A DNA stretch of 64,000 bases from Billgrantia antri (GTDB lineage Bacteria; Pseudomonadota; Gammaproteobacteria; Pseudomonadales; Halomonadaceae), in contig NZ_JAHYCA010000003.1 of NCBI RefSeq assembly GCF_019430905.1, positions 1 to 64,000 on the forward strand, given 5' to 3'. Below the pieces are notes generated by a model. That model was given only the letters and a program-made list of their open reading frames with translations. It was not told the origin of the DNA and did no database searches. Below, in pieces: positions 1 to 8,985 of the stretch. Made by a program: the position numbers and the translations under genes. Every line of letters starts with the position of its first letter. Within the stretch, counting starts at the first letter, position 1.

Positions 1-30
1 TGTTCTCTGACCCACGTGGGTCAAAGAACA
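1..30. repeat. 30-bp near-perfect palindrome at window edge
   Basis: The arms TGTTCT and AGAACA flank a perfect 16-bp palindromic core, TGACCCACGTGGGTCA, at 8-23. Over 30 bp only one arm position fails to pair. No T-run follows, so it does not look like an intrinsic terminator. It could be an operator for a dimeric regulator or the end of a mobile-element remnant whose other part lies outside the window. The structure is visible; the role is not known. Confidence 0.5.
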
Positions 31-813
31 GTGTGGTGCGATGAGGCAAAAGACGTGCCTCGACGACGGCTTACCGGACAGCTACCGCGAAGCGGTTTAG
101 TTCAACAGTGATTGGACTGCGCGTCCTGATATTGGATGAACACCCCTGCGCGTTCAATAAAATTATCTGTCGCGCTTCATTTCTTACAACTCATTGATTT
201 TTCATTCACTTAAGCATAGCTCGGCCACCTATGCTGAATTCGCGAGCACGCGCGTTCTGCCGTAATCAATATACTGTATGCACATATTCTTATACAAAGA
301 AGCCAAGTATAAAGACACACACCTGCCTTGAAACTCATCGATAAGGTAAAGGTGACCATGCGCCTAAAGCTCGACTGCGCTGGCCCATGAAGATCTATGG
401 TGCGGAGGCATGTGCTGGCAAAGGCTTTGCCGGAATGCATCGCCCGTTGGGCTGAGCCGTGATTTTCAGGGACGCTACCGCCCTGCTGGCAGAATGGATG
501 ACGATTCCCATCATCCCTAATGCGGCATCCCTGAGTACGTCTTGATCAGTTAACCATCTGCTGTGGCTTTATTACCTACCGTAACCAAGCGAAACGTTGA
601 GGGCAACGCCTCCTTCAGTACCTACGTCACCTCCCTTCACCCTCGAAACCTTTCCCACCTGCCTCTACGACCTTGGTCGCAACCCACCTGTCCAATCGGT
701 CAAATAACGTCTAGGCTGTAGCCGTGCACAGCCTGACCAAACGGTCAGGCATGTCGCAGGACACCCCATAACCCTTATTCGACGACGCCATCCAACAACA
801 ACGGACACAAGCT
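31..813. other. Non-coding stretch upstream of the purine permease
   Basis: About 780 bases without a convincing gene. The part around 140-330 is clearly more AT-rich than the rest of the window. Short open frames here (for example 41-100 plus and 210-440 minus) lack a good ribosome site, recognisable composition or a family. The right end carries the TetR-like operators described separately. The stretch is probably a long regulatory region or the decayed remains of a gene. Confidence 0.5.
689..750. promoter_or_regulatory. Pair of TetR-like operator palindromes upstream of NCS2 permease
   Basis: A perfect 8-bp inverted repeat, GCCTGACC-AAAC-GGTCAGGC, lies at 731-750. A weaker version of the same GACC-N4-GGTC core, TGTCCAATCGGTCA, lies at 689-702. 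The two centres are 45 bp apart. The GACC-N4-GGTC form resembles operators of TetR-family repressors such as RutR of pyrimidine metabolism. The second site ends 63 bases before the permease start. That a purine- or pyrimidine-responsive repressor binds here is inference; no TetR gene is in the window. Confidence 0.45.
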
Positions 814-2193
814 ATGGAACCGACCTCCTCTACCCTGGCCGACAAGGCTGATGGCCAGTCCCTCGGGCGGGCCACAGGCAAGGCCCACTGGCTGGACACC
901 TACTTCGGCGTGAGCCGTCGCGGCTCGAGCCTCAAGACCGAGATCCTGGCGGGCATCGCCACCTTCCTGGCTTCGATGTACATCATCGTGGTCAACCCGG
1001 CGATCCTTTCCGACGCCGGCATCCCCTTCTCCGCCGCCCTCTCCGCCACCGTGCTGATCAGCTTCATGAGCAGCCTGGCGATGGGGCTGTATGCGCGCAA
1101 TCCGATCCTGGTGGCGCCGGGCATGGGCATGAACGCGCTGTTCACCTATACCCTGGTGCTGGGCGCCGGCCTGTCGTGGGAGGTAGCGCTGGGCTGCGTG
1201 TTCTGGTCCGGCGTGCTGTTCGCCACCCTGGCCATGTTCAACGTGCGCGAGGCGATCATCGATGCGATTCCGCCCTCGCTGCGTTACGCCATCACCTGCG
1301 GCATCGGCCTGTTCATCACCTTCATCGGCTTCAAGAACGCCGGCTTCATCGTCGGCAGCGATGCCACCCTGGTCACGCTGGGCAATATGGACGCCTCGTT
1401 GATCACCTTCTTCATCGGCATGATGGCCACCGCCATCATGGTGATCATGCGGTTCAATGGCGCCCTGATCCTGGGTATCGCCCTGACCACCCTGCTGGCC
1501 ACCCCCATGGGAAGGATGTGGGGCGGCGACGTTGTGGTGGAGTGGAACGGCCTGGCCGCCTGGCCGGACTTCAGCGCCGTGATGAAGGTGGATATCTGGG
1601 GGGCGCTGAAGGTCGCCTACCTGCCGTTCATCTTCGTGATGCTGTTCACCAACTTCTTCGACGCGCTCTCCTGCTTCATGGCGCTGTCCGAGTCGGCTGA
1701 CCTCAAGGACAAGAACGGCAACCCGCGCAACCTCAAGCGCTCGATGACCGTGGATGCCTTCGCTTCGATGATCGCCGCCCCGCTGGGCACCAGTGCGGCG
1801 CAGACCTTCATCGAGTCCGGCGCCGGCGTGGCCCAGGGTGGCCGTACCGGGCTGGTGGCGGTGACCATCGCCCTGCTGTTCCTGCCCTTCCTGTTCCTCT
1901 CGCCGCTGCTGTCGCTGGTGCCCGGCATCGCCACGGCGCCGGCACTGGTGCTGGTCGGGCTGTTCATGCTGGCACCGATCAGCAAGATCGACTGGTCGCG
2001 GTTCGAGCAGGCGTTCCCCGCCTTTCTGGCGATCATCCTGATGCCGCTGACCTACTCGATCACGCTGGGTATCGCCTTCGGCTTCCTGAGCTTCGTGCTG
2101 ATCAAGCTCGCTACCGGCAAGCTCTACGACATCAAGCCGGCCATGTGGGTCTCGGCCGCACTGAGCGTGGTGATGCTGGTAACAACGCATTGA
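814..2193 (+). CDS. NCS2-family purine (adenine/guanine/hypoxanthine) permease, AzgA type
   Basis: A 459-residue inner-membrane carrier for proton-coupled nucleobase uptake. After a hydrophilic N-terminus of about 40 residues comes the conserved start of the family, with NPAILSDAGIPF near residue 62 and NPILVAPGMGMNA near 95. The family motif TFIESGAGVAQGGRTG lies near residues 330-345 and is characteristic of the AzgA/GhxP/AdeP branch. About a dozen hydrophobic segments follow one another, and the length matches the family (430-460). The ATG at 814 has only a weak ribosome site but gives the expected N-terminus. An adenine/adenosine deaminase gene lies 1.3 kb downstream on the other strand, which fits purine salvage. 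The exact purine cannot be told from sequence. Confidence 0.9.
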   Translation: MEPTSSTLADKADGQSLGRATGKAHWLDTYFGVSRRGSSLKTEILAGIATFLASMYIIVVNPAILSDAGIPFSAALSATVLISFMSSLAMGLYARNPILVAPGMGMNALFTYTLVLGAGLSWEVALGCVFWSGVLFATLAMFNVREAIIDAIPPSLRYAITCGIGLFITFIGFKNAGFIVGSDATLVTLGNMDASLITFFIGMMATAIMVIMRFNGALILGIALTTLLATPMGRMWGGDVVVEWNGLAAWPDFSAVMKVDIWGALKVAYLPFIFVMLFTNFFDALSCFMALSESADLKDKNGNPRNLKRSMTVDAFASMIAAPLGTSAAQTFIESGAGVAQGGRTGLVAVTIALLFLPFLFLSPLLSLVPGIATAPALVLVGLFMLAPISKIDWSRFEQAFPAFLAIILMPLTYSITLGIAFGFLSFVLIKLATGKLYDIKPAMWVSAALSVVMLVTTH

Positions 2194-2201
2194 GAGGGAG
2201 C

Positions 2202-2237
2202 GGGCCGGCGAAAGCCGGCCCCATTACCAACCTTTTT
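2202..2237 (+). terminator. Rho-independent terminator after the permease
   Basis: Eight-base stem GGGCCGGC / GCCGGCCC with a GAAA loop, 8 bases after the stop. A T5 run sits 12 bases downstream rather than directly at the stem, so efficiency is uncertain. Confidence 0.6.
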
Positions 2238-2444
2238 CAGACTGCTATCGAGGATCACACTCAGGAACCTGAAGACAAGCGTTTGTTCGTCCGTAAGAGC
2301 GGGAACGAATTAAAGTTTGACCCACCTCAATAAGCACTCCATTCCGACTATTTCACTTGGTTGATACGGCTCAAGACGCATCCGTAACCTGATGTTGCAT
2401 AACAGGCTAAAACCGTCTCTAGCTTGCAACCAAGGGGATTCGTC

Positions 2445-3446
2445 ATGACACATCACGCTCTCGTCCGACCGACCCGTCTCGCCGCTGCAGTGTCGCTGAG
2501 CGCCGCTCTGGCGGCTACCGGTGCCACCGCCGACGACGGCCTCGGCAACTATCGCGACCGCTTCGAGCCGCTGCCCCACCTGCCGCCGATCCCGGCGGAA
2601 AACTCGCTCACCAAGGAGAAGGTCGAACTCGGCAACATGCTGTTCTTCGAGCCGCGGATATCCTCCAGTGGGGTGATCAGCTGCGCCACCTGTCACAACC
2701 CGGCGCTGGGCTGGAGCGACCGCATACCGCGCGCCACCGGCCACGACGGCCAGATCGGCGAGCGCAATACACCCACCGTACTCAATTCCGGTTTCCTCGG
2801 CGCGCAGTTCTGGGACGGTCGTGAGCCCGATCTCGAAGGCCAGTCGCTGGGCCCGATCCAGGCCAGCATCGAGATGGCCATGGCCCTCGACATGGCCATC
2901 GAGCGCCTCGACGGCTTCCCGCTCTATCAGGAAAAATTCGCCGCCGCCTTCCCCGGTGACGAGAACCCGATCAACAAGGATAACCTGGCGATGGCGATCG
3001 CCAGCTTCGAGCGCACGCTGAACACGCCAAACTCACCGTTTGATCGCTACCTGCGGGGCGACATGGACGCGCTTAGCCAGCAGCAGAAGGACGGCATGGT
3101 GGCCTTCGTCGACAACGGCTGCATCGCCTGTCACAGCGGCCCGGCCTTCACCGACAGCAACTTCTACGCCATCCAGGTACCCGGCTCCACCGATGTAGGG
3201 CGCTTCGATGTCACCGGTGACGAAGCCGACATGCACAAGTTCCGCACGCCCACGCTGCGCAACGTCGGCGTGACCTATCCGTACATGAACAACGGCGCCA
3301 CCGAGACCCTCGAGGAAGCCGTGGCGATCATGGGCAAGGAGATGCTCAATCGTGAATTCGACGATGCCACCATCGCCGACATCACCGCTTTCCTGCATAG
3401 CCTGACCGGTGAGATGCCCGACTTCGAGGTGCCGGCGCTGCCCTGA
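2445..3446 (+). CDS. Di-heme cytochrome c peroxidase (MauG/CcpA family), periplasmic
   Basis: A 333-residue exported peroxidase that would reduce H2O2 with electrons from cytochrome c. I chose the ATG at 2445 over the in-frame TTG at 2424 because AAGGGG sits 8 bases upstream and the protein then opens with a signal peptide (residues 1-29, ending GATA). Two heme c sites are visible: CATCH at residues 80-84 and CIACH near 226. The region GERNTPTVLNSGF near 104 and the C-terminal RTPTLRNV near 266 are conserved in bacterial CcpA proteins. It stands alone between two terminators. Substrate and electron donor are not shown by the sequence. Confidence 0.9.
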   Translation: MTHHALVRPTRLAAAVSLSAALAATGATADDGLGNYRDRFEPLPHLPPIPAENSLTKEKVELGNMLFFEPRISSSGVISCATCHNPALGWSDRIPRATGHDGQIGERNTPTVLNSGFLGAQFWDGREPDLEGQSLGPIQASIEMAMALDMAIERLDGFPLYQEKFAAAFPGDENPINKDNLAMAIASFERTLNTPNSPFDRYLRGDMDALSQQQKDGMVAFVDNGCIACHSGPAFTDSNFYAIQVPGSTDVGRFDVTGDEADMHKFRTPTLRNVGVTYPYMNNGATETLEEAVAIMGKEMLNREFDDATIADITAFLHSLTGEMPDFEVPALP

Positions 3447-3499
3447 GTCGGTAGCGACACGCCCTGAATCGCCGTTCTGAGGCAGAAAGCAAGGGGAAT

Positions 3500-3525
3500 G
3501 CGCCCCTGGCAACCGCCGGGGGCGC
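3500..3525. terminator. Hairpin between convergent peroxidase and deaminase genes
   Basis: Seven-base stem GCGCCCC (3500-3506) / GGGGCGC (3519-3525) with a 12-base loop, 6 bases beyond the deaminase stop and 54 beyond the peroxidase stop. There is no long T-run on either side. Its position suggests a shared terminator. Confidence 0.4.
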
Positions 3526-3531
3526 TGTCGT

Positions 3532-4527
3532 TCAGGCGCTCTCGGCGAGTTGCCGATGCAGTTCGAGACGGCGTGCGTCGCTCATGAAGGCGTCTTCGAT
3601 GGCGGTACCGGCGAGCTGGATGAAGGTCTCCTTCGACCAGCCGAAGGCATCGTGGCAGGCGACGAAGTTGTCCAGCATGCCGCCGCCGAAATAGGCCGGG
3701 TCGTCCGAATTGATGGTCAACCTAAGCCCGGCGTCGAGCAACTGGGGCAAGGGATGATCCTCGATACGCTCCACCACTTTCAGACGTACGTTGGAAAGCG
3801 GGCAGACGGTGAGCACGATGGCCTCGTCTCTCAGCCGCGCGACCAGGTCGGGATCCTCCAGGCAGCGCACGCCGTGGTCGACACGGCATACGTCGAGCAG
3901 ATCTAGGGCCTCGCGAATGTAGTCGGGCGGTCCCTCCTCGCCGGCATGCGCGACCCGGGGGATTCCCAGCATCTTGGCGCGCTGGAAGACCTCGGTGAAC
4001 TTGGAGGGCGGGTGGCCGCGCTCGGCGCTGTCGAGCCCCACGGCATCGAGCATTTCCCAATAGGGAGCGGCACTCTCGAGTACCTTCATCGCCTCGTCGG
4101 CAGGCCGGTCGCGCAGGAAAGCCATGATCAGCGCCGTGGACATGCCCAGCTCACGCTCGGCTTCGCGCCGCGCCAGGCTGAGCCCCTCCATGACGACGTC
4201 GAGTTCGATGCCTCGGGCCAGGTGGGCCTGGGGGTCGAAGTGCATCTCCACGTGCACCACGCCTTCGGCATGGGCACGCCGAAAATAGTCCATGGCCAGG
4301 TCGTGGAAATCCTCGGCGCGCTTGAGCACGCTCATGCCGCGATAATAGAGCTCGAGGAAGGATGGGAGGTCCTGGAAGTCATAGGCGGCACGCACCTCCT
4401 CGACAGAGGCGAAGGGCAACTCGACCCCGTTGCGCCTGGCCAGAGCGAACATCAGCTCCGGCTCCAGCGAGCCCTCGATGTGCAGGTGGAGTTCGACCTT
4501 CGGCAGTCGCTTCAGGAAGTCGCGCAT
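3532..4527 (-). CDS. Adenine deaminase-type member of the adenosine deaminase family
   Basis: A 331-residue zinc hydrolase that deaminates adenine to hypoxanthine, or adenosine to inosine. The N-terminal metal motif is ELHLHIEG (His14, His16). The catalytic HAGEE lies near residue 194 and the metal/base-binding SDDPAYFGG near 274. The stretches DSAERGHPPSKF (near 172) and CPLSN match what I recall of the Pseudomonas PA0148 adenine-deaminase subgroup better than classical adenosine deaminases, so I favour adenine as substrate. This is inference from remembered homologues. The start is the ATG at 4527, with the usual PKVELHLH immediately after it. A purine permease gene lies close by. Confidence 0.85.
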   Translation of the reverse strand: MRDFLKRLPKVELHLHIEGSLEPELMFALARRNGVELPFASVEEVRAAYDFQDLPSFLELYYRGMSVLKRAEDFHDLAMDYFRRAHAEGVVHVEMHFDPQAHLARGIELDVVMEGLSLARREAERELGMSTALIMAFLRDRPADEAMKVLESAAPYWEMLDAVGLDSAERGHPPSKFTEVFQRAKMLGIPRVAHAGEEGPPDYIREALDLLDVCRVDHGVRCLEDPDLVARLRDEAIVLTVCPLSNVRLKVVERIEDHPLPQLLDAGLRLTINSDDPAYFGGGMLDNFVACHDAFGWSKETFIQLAGTAIEDAFMSDARRLELHRQLAESA

Positions 4528-4552
4528 GGTGCACCTCTTTGCCTTTATCCCT

Positions 4553-6283
4553 TTATCCTGATGGATACTCGGATTTTGCGCAAACGGTCAATTCTCCTTG
4601 CTCGAGACGCCGCTCGCGGGTGATGCCCGGCGGCTCGAAACCGCCGCCGTCGAGCTGATGCACCAGGTAGAGCACGCTGCGCCCTTGAAGCCATTGGTCG
4701 AGCCGTGGCGAGAGGCGTGCCACAGTATCGGCATCCAGGCCGGCGAAGGGCTCGTCCAGGATGACCAGCCCCGGGTCGCGCAGCATCAGCCGCGCCAGGG
4801 CCAGGCGCCGTGCCTGGCCGCCTGACAGGGCGCGCCCTCCTTCGCCCACCCGGGTGGCCAGCCCATGCGGCAGGCTTTCCGCCCACTGCGCCAGATCGAC
4901 CGCGGCCAGGGCCTGCCAGAGCCGGGATTCGCTGGCCTCCGGCGCCGCCAGCCGCAAGTTCGTCGCCAGGCTGCCCTGGAACAGATCGATGCGCTGGCCG
5001 AGAATCGCGACGCGCTCACGCAGCGAACGTTCGTCGACCTGCTCGAGCGGCACGTCCGCGAGAATGATCACCCCCTGGCTGGGAGGAAGCCGTCGGGTCA
5101 GCAATGCCGCCACGCTGCTCTTGCCCGCACCGGAAGCCCCGCTGAGCGCCAGTCTCTCGCCCGGCATCAGCTCAAACGCGATGTTCCGCAGCGCCGGCGC
5201 AAGCGCGCCGGGATAATGCAGGCTGACAGCCTCGAGCCGCAGGGACAGTGCACCGGCGGGCAGCTCGACGTTACCGCCCTCGGGCACGCTTTCGCTCGCC
5301 CGCTCCACCGCATTGAGCCGCTCGGCCGCGCCACGGGTCGCACCTAGCTGGGTAAAGGCTGCCGGGAGCAGCGCCAGCGCTTCGCCGATGGCGAACACCG
5401 CCAGCGGCAGCATGACCAGAATGGGGCCGCCGATCGCCTCCTGTTGCCAGGCCGCCGCCGCCAGCCACAGCGTCGCGACCATGCCCAGCCCGACCATCAG
5501 GTTCACCAGCGCGGTGCCGAAAGCGGCCAACCGGCCGGTGCGCCGCTGGTCGCGCCGCAGTGCGTCCTCACGCTGACGAAAACCGCGCCGGTGCCAGGCC
5601 CGGCTGCCGTAGGCCTCGAGTTCCGCCAAGCCGGTCAGGTACTCGATGGCCTGGCTGCGCAGGCGCTGGAGGTGACCGACCTGGCGTCGGCTCGCGGCCA
5701 TGCCGAGCCGCGCCTGGCCGGCCGTCAGCCAGACCCAGGTGGGTAGCAACAGCGCCGCGACCGCGAGACCCGCCGCCGGTACCCATAGCGCAAGGAAGGC
5801 AGCGACCAGCACGACCGCCACCAGCGCCACCGCCGGCGGGGCCAGCAGGCGCAGATAGAGGCTGTCGAGGGTATCAATGTCGGCGGTCAATCGGTTGAGC
5901 CAGTCGCTGGAGCGCTGCCGGGCCAGGCTGCGGTCATCGAGCCTGGCCATGGCGCCGAACAGGCGACCGCGCAGGTCGGCCAGCAGGCGCAGCACGGTGT
6001 CGTGGTTGTAGAGCCGCTCCAGGTAGCGTGCCACGGTACGACTGACGGCGAAGAAGCGTATCCCGCCGCCGGGCACGTAGACGTCAAGGCTTGCCGCGAG
6101 GCCCATCGCCAGGGCTATGCCAGTGAGTGCACTGGCGGCAATGAACCAGCCCGACAGCGCCAGCAGGCCCACCGCCGAGAACACCGTCACCACCAGCAGC
6201 AACACGCCGATGGCGAGCCGCCGCGGGCGCCGCGCAAGCAGTCGCAGCCAAGGGGAAAGGGTGGCTTTCAGCGACTCACTCAT
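4553..6283 (-). CDS. cydC: CydC: ABC exporter subunit for cytochrome bd assembly
   Basis: A 576-residue ABC half-transporter (membrane domain plus ATPase) that pairs with CydD to export cysteine/glutathione to the periplasm, needed for bd oxidase maturation. The N-terminal membrane domain contains GLLALSGWFIAAS, typical of CydC. The ATPase has Walker A GASGAGKSS near 390, signature LSGGQARRLALAR and Walker B LVILDEPFAGLD. I start it at the ATG at 6283, where ATGAGTGA overlaps the cydD stop by 8 bases and so implies translational coupling. An upstream in-frame extension to 6325 would overlap cydD further and carries no homologous residues. It is the last gene of cydABDC. Confidence 0.92.
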   Translation of the reverse strand: MSESLKATLSPWLRLLARRPRRLAIGVLLLVVTVFSAVGLLALSGWFIAASALTGIALAMGLAASLDVYVPGGGIRFFAVSRTVARYLERLYNHDTVLRLLADLRGRLFGAMARLDDRSLARQRSSDWLNRLTADIDTLDSLYLRLLAPPAVALVAVVLVAAFLALWVPAAGLAVAALLLPTWVWLTAGQARLGMAASRRQVGHLQRLRSQAIEYLTGLAELEAYGSRAWHRRGFRQREDALRRDQRRTGRLAAFGTALVNLMVGLGMVATLWLAAAAWQQEAIGGPILVMLPLAVFAIGEALALLPAAFTQLGATRGAAERLNAVERASESVPEGGNVELPAGALSLRLEAVSLHYPGALAPALRNIAFELMPGERLALSGASGAGKSSVAALLTRRLPPSQGVIILADVPLEQVDERSLRERVAILGQRIDLFQGSLATNLRLAAPEASESRLWQALAAVDLAQWAESLPHGLATRVGEGGRALSGGQARRLALARLMLRDPGLVILDEPFAGLDADTVARLSPRLDQWLQGRSVLYLVHQLDGGGFEPPGITRERRLEQGELTVCAKSEYPSG

Positions 6284-7994
6284 GGAGAGGAACTCCCGTT
6301 GCCTGGGCCTTGATAGCGCCTGCATCGAGTTCGAGCCGCCGGCTCGCCATGGCCATCAGGGCGGGATGGTGGGTGGCGATGACCAGCGACCTGCCCTCCT
6401 CGACCAGCCTGGTCAGCGATTCGATGACCCGCGCTTCGCTCGCCTCGTCCAGGCTCGCGGTCGGTTCGTCGAGCAGCACCAGGCTGGCGTCCGAGAGAAA
6501 TATGCGAGCCAGTGCCAGACGCTGCGCCTGGCCTCCCGACAGGCCCGAGCCCCGCTCCCCCAGCGGCGTTTCGAGCCCGTGCGGTAGCGAGGCCACCAGC
6601 TCGGCCAACCCGGCACGTTCGAGTGCCCGCTGCAGGTCGGCTTCGCTCGCCTCGGGCGCGGCCAGGCGAAGGTTCTCGGCCAGGCTGCCATGGATCAGCA
6701 CCGGGCGCTGATCCATCCAGGCGAACGTCAGCCCAGCCTGCGTGCGCCGCGCCCCCTCGTCGGGCGCCACGAAGCCCGCCAGCAATTGCAGCAAGGCCGA
6801 CTTGCCCGCCCCTGAGGGCCCGGTGACGACGAGCGTCTCGCCGGCTGCCACCTCGACGCTTAGCGGCCCCAGCACTCGACCGCGCCCCGGGTGCGACAGG
6901 GTCACGCCTTCCAGGCTCACCAGCCGCTCGTCAGCCGACGGCAACGCTGCACTGCCCTCGACCCGGCGCACCGGTTCGGCAAGCAGCGCCAGCATGCCAT
7001 CGGCGGCCCCCAGGGCCGCTGCTCGGTCATGATAGTGCTGGGCCAGGGTTCTCAGCGGCTGGAAGAATTCCGGCGCCAGCAGCAGGATCAGCAGGCCGCT
7101 GAACAGCGTCAGCTCATCGGCGGGACCGAACTCGATGTAGCCCAGCAGGCCGAAGCCGACATAGATCGCGACCACGGCAATCGCCACCGAGGCGAAGAAT
7201 TCGAGTACCGCCGAGGAGAGAAAGGCCACCCGCAGCGTGCGCATGCTCAGGCGCCGATAGCGATCCGCGGCCTCATGCACTTCCTCGCCGGCTTCACGGG
7301 TCTGGTGGAACAGCTGCAGCGTGGCGATGCCTCGCACCCGATCGAGAAAGTGCCCCGAGAGTCGGCTGACGGCGGCAAACTGCTCGCGGTTGAGCCGCTC
7401 CGCACCCATGCCGACCAGCGCCATGAACAGAGGAATCAAGGGCGCGGAGAGCAACAGGAAGAGCGCCGCCAGCCAGTCGAGCCACACGACGACCAGGAGA
7501 ATCAGCAGCGGGACGATCACGCTGAGGCGCAGTTGCGGCAGGAAACGGGCAAAGTAGCCGTCCAGCGCCTCGACCTGCTCCACCAGCTGGTTGGCGAGCG
7601 CGCCGCTATGCCTCGCGCCGGCCCGTACCGGCCCCATGGCGGCCAGGTGTTCCAGCAGCTCGCCGCGAATCGCATCGCGGATACGCAGGCTCGCCTCCTG
7701 ACCGGCCACTTCCTGGCCCCACTGACACAATGCCCTTACGACCAGCACGGCGATCAAGCTGAGAAATGCCCAGGTCAGTGCCGCCAGGGAATCGCCGACG
7801 ACCAGCAGACGGCTGACGATCCAGGCCAGCAGCGCCATCTGGATGATCGTCAGTACGCCGACGGCGACCCCGGCCATCGCCGCCAGGCCCAGCCAGCGGC
7901 GCTGGCCGACGGCATGGGCCGCCAGCCACTGCCGCGGCGAGGAGGCCGATCGGGCGTCGCGCATCATCGGCTCAGTGGTAGCCTTCGCCGACAC
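6276..7994 (-). CDS. cydD: CydD: ABC exporter subunit for cytochrome bd assembly
   Basis: A 572-residue ABC half-transporter and partner of CydC. Membrane segments fill residues 30-320. The ATPase domain has Walker A TGPSGAGKSAL near 394, signature LSGGQAQRLALAR near 490 and Walker B LVLLDEPTASLD. The frame opens with a GTG at 7994 inside the end of cydB, behind an AAGG; the ATG pair at 7967/7964 is an alternative start just before the conserved region. Either way the gene overlaps or abuts cydB, as in a tightly packed operon. CydD before CydC is the usual order. Confidence 0.9.
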   Translation of the reverse strand: MSAKATTEPMMRDARSASSPRQWLAAHAVGQRRWLGLAAMAGVAVGVLTIIQMALLAWIVSRLLVVGDSLAALTWAFLSLIAVLVVRALCQWGQEVAGQEASLRIRDAIRGELLEHLAAMGPVRAGARHSGALANQLVEQVEALDGYFARFLPQLRLSVIVPLLILLVVVWLDWLAALFLLLSAPLIPLFMALVGMGAERLNREQFAAVSRLSGHFLDRVRGIATLQLFHQTREAGEEVHEAADRYRRLSMRTLRVAFLSSAVLEFFASVAIAVVAIYVGFGLLGYIEFGPADELTLFSGLLILLLAPEFFQPLRTLAQHYHDRAAALGAADGMLALLAEPVRRVEGSAALPSADERLVSLEGVTLSHPGRGRVLGPLSVEVAAGETLVVTGPSGAGKSALLQLLAGFVAPDEGARRTQAGLTFAWMDQRPVLIHGSLAENLRLAAPEASEADLQRALERAGLAELVASLPHGLETPLGERGSGLSGGQAQRLALARIFLSDASLVLLDEPTASLDEASEARVIESLTRLVEEGRSLVIATHHPALMAMASRRLELDAGAIKAQATGVPLHE

Positions 7995-8985
7995 GCACCT
8001 TGCCGCGGAACACCCAGTAGGACCAGAAGGTATAGAACAGCACGAAAGGCAGCACGAAGAGCACGCCGATCAGCAGGAAGAGCTGGGATTCCGGCGCCGA
8101 GGCCGCGTCCCAGATGGTGTAGTTGGGCGGCACGATCCAGGGCCACTTGCTGACCACCAGGCCCAGGTAGGTGAACAGGAAAATCCCCAGCGTGGCGATG
8201 AACGGCAGCACCTCGTGACCGCGGCGCGAGGCCCAGTACACCGTGAACATGCTCAACAGTGTCAGCGCCGGCAGCACCCAGATCACGTGAATGTGGCCGA
8301 ACCAACGCTCCCAGACCATGACATTCACCAGCGGCGTCCAGATGCTGATGATGCCAAAGATCACCAGTACGGCCAGTAGCAGCGGCGTGGTCAGCCGGTA
8401 GGCCCACTGCTGGATATAACCCTCGGACTTGAGGATCAGCCAGGTGGTGCCGAGCAACGCATAGCCGATCATGATGCCGACACCGGTCAGCAGCGTAAAC
8501 GGCGTGAGCCAGTCGAACGGCCCACCGACGTAGACCCTGTTCTCGGTGGCGAAGCCCTGGATGTAGGTACCCACCACGGCGCCCTGGGCGAAGGCCGCCA
8601 CCGCGGAGCCGCCGCTGAAGGCGAGATTCCACAGCCGGCGGCCGCGACGGCCGCGGGTCGACTTGAAGCGCAGCTCGAAGGCCACGCCGCGAAACACCAG
8701 GCCCGCCAGCATCAGGAACACGCCGATGTACAGCGCCGGCAGGAACACCGAATAGACCAACGGAAACGCCGCCAGCAGCCCAGCGCCCCCCAGCACCAGC
8801 CAGGTTTCGTTGCCGTCCCACACCGGTGCCACGGAGTTCATCATGACGTCGCGGGCGTCCTCGTCCGGGGCGAACGGAAAGAGGATGCCGAGCCCCAGAT
8901 CGAAGCCGTCCATCAGCACGTACATCATGATGCCGAAGCCGATGATCAGCGCCCAGATCAGCGATAGGTCGAACATTTCCATCAT
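7972..8985 (-). CDS. cydB: Cytochrome bd quinol oxidase subunit II
   Basis: A 337-residue membrane subunit of the bd-type terminal oxidase. The N-terminus holds YVLMDGFDLGLG near residue 22 and VWDGNETWLVLGG near 55, both hallmarks of CydB/CioB. Multiple membrane segments run to the C-terminal VFRGKVRVGEGYH. The start ATG overlaps the cydA stop by one base (TGATG). I see no small CydX/CydZ-type gene between cydB and cydD; the frames overlap directly. Confidence 0.95.
   Translation of the reverse strand: MMEMFDLSLIWALIIGFGIMMYVLMDGFDLGLGILFPFAPDEDARDVMMNSVAPVWDGNETWLVLGGAGLLAAFPLVYSVFLPALYIGVFLMLAGLVFRGVAFELRFKSTRGRRGRRLWNLAFSGGSAVAAFAQGAVVGTYIQGFATENRVYVGGPFDWLTPFTLLTGVGIMIGYALLGTTWLILKSEGYIQQWAYRLTTPLLLAVLVIFGIISIWTPLVNVMVWERWFGHIHVIWVLPALTLLSMFTVYWASRRGHEVLPFIATLGIFLFTYLGLVVSKWPWIVPPNYTIWDAASAPESQLFLLIGVLFVLPFVLFYTFWSYWVFRGKVRVGEGYH

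Noticed and set aside
41..100. Short plus-strand open frame of 19 codons after the edge palindrome
   Set aside because: No ribosome site at proper spacing and no recognisable family; too short to support.
210..440. A 76-codon minus-strand open frame in the non-coding region
   Set aside because: No ribosome site, Cys/Ser/Arg-rich chance composition, and part of it crosses the AT-rich island.
775..2190. A 471-codon open frame on the minus strand opposite the purine permease
   Set aside because: It is antisense to a clear membrane carrier; the protein is nearly all Gln, His, Arg, Asp and Gly, a composition that arises from reading GC-rich codons backwards.
7960..7995. A small cydX-type gene between cydB and cydD
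   Set aside because: The cydB and cydD frames overlap, leaving no space for it.
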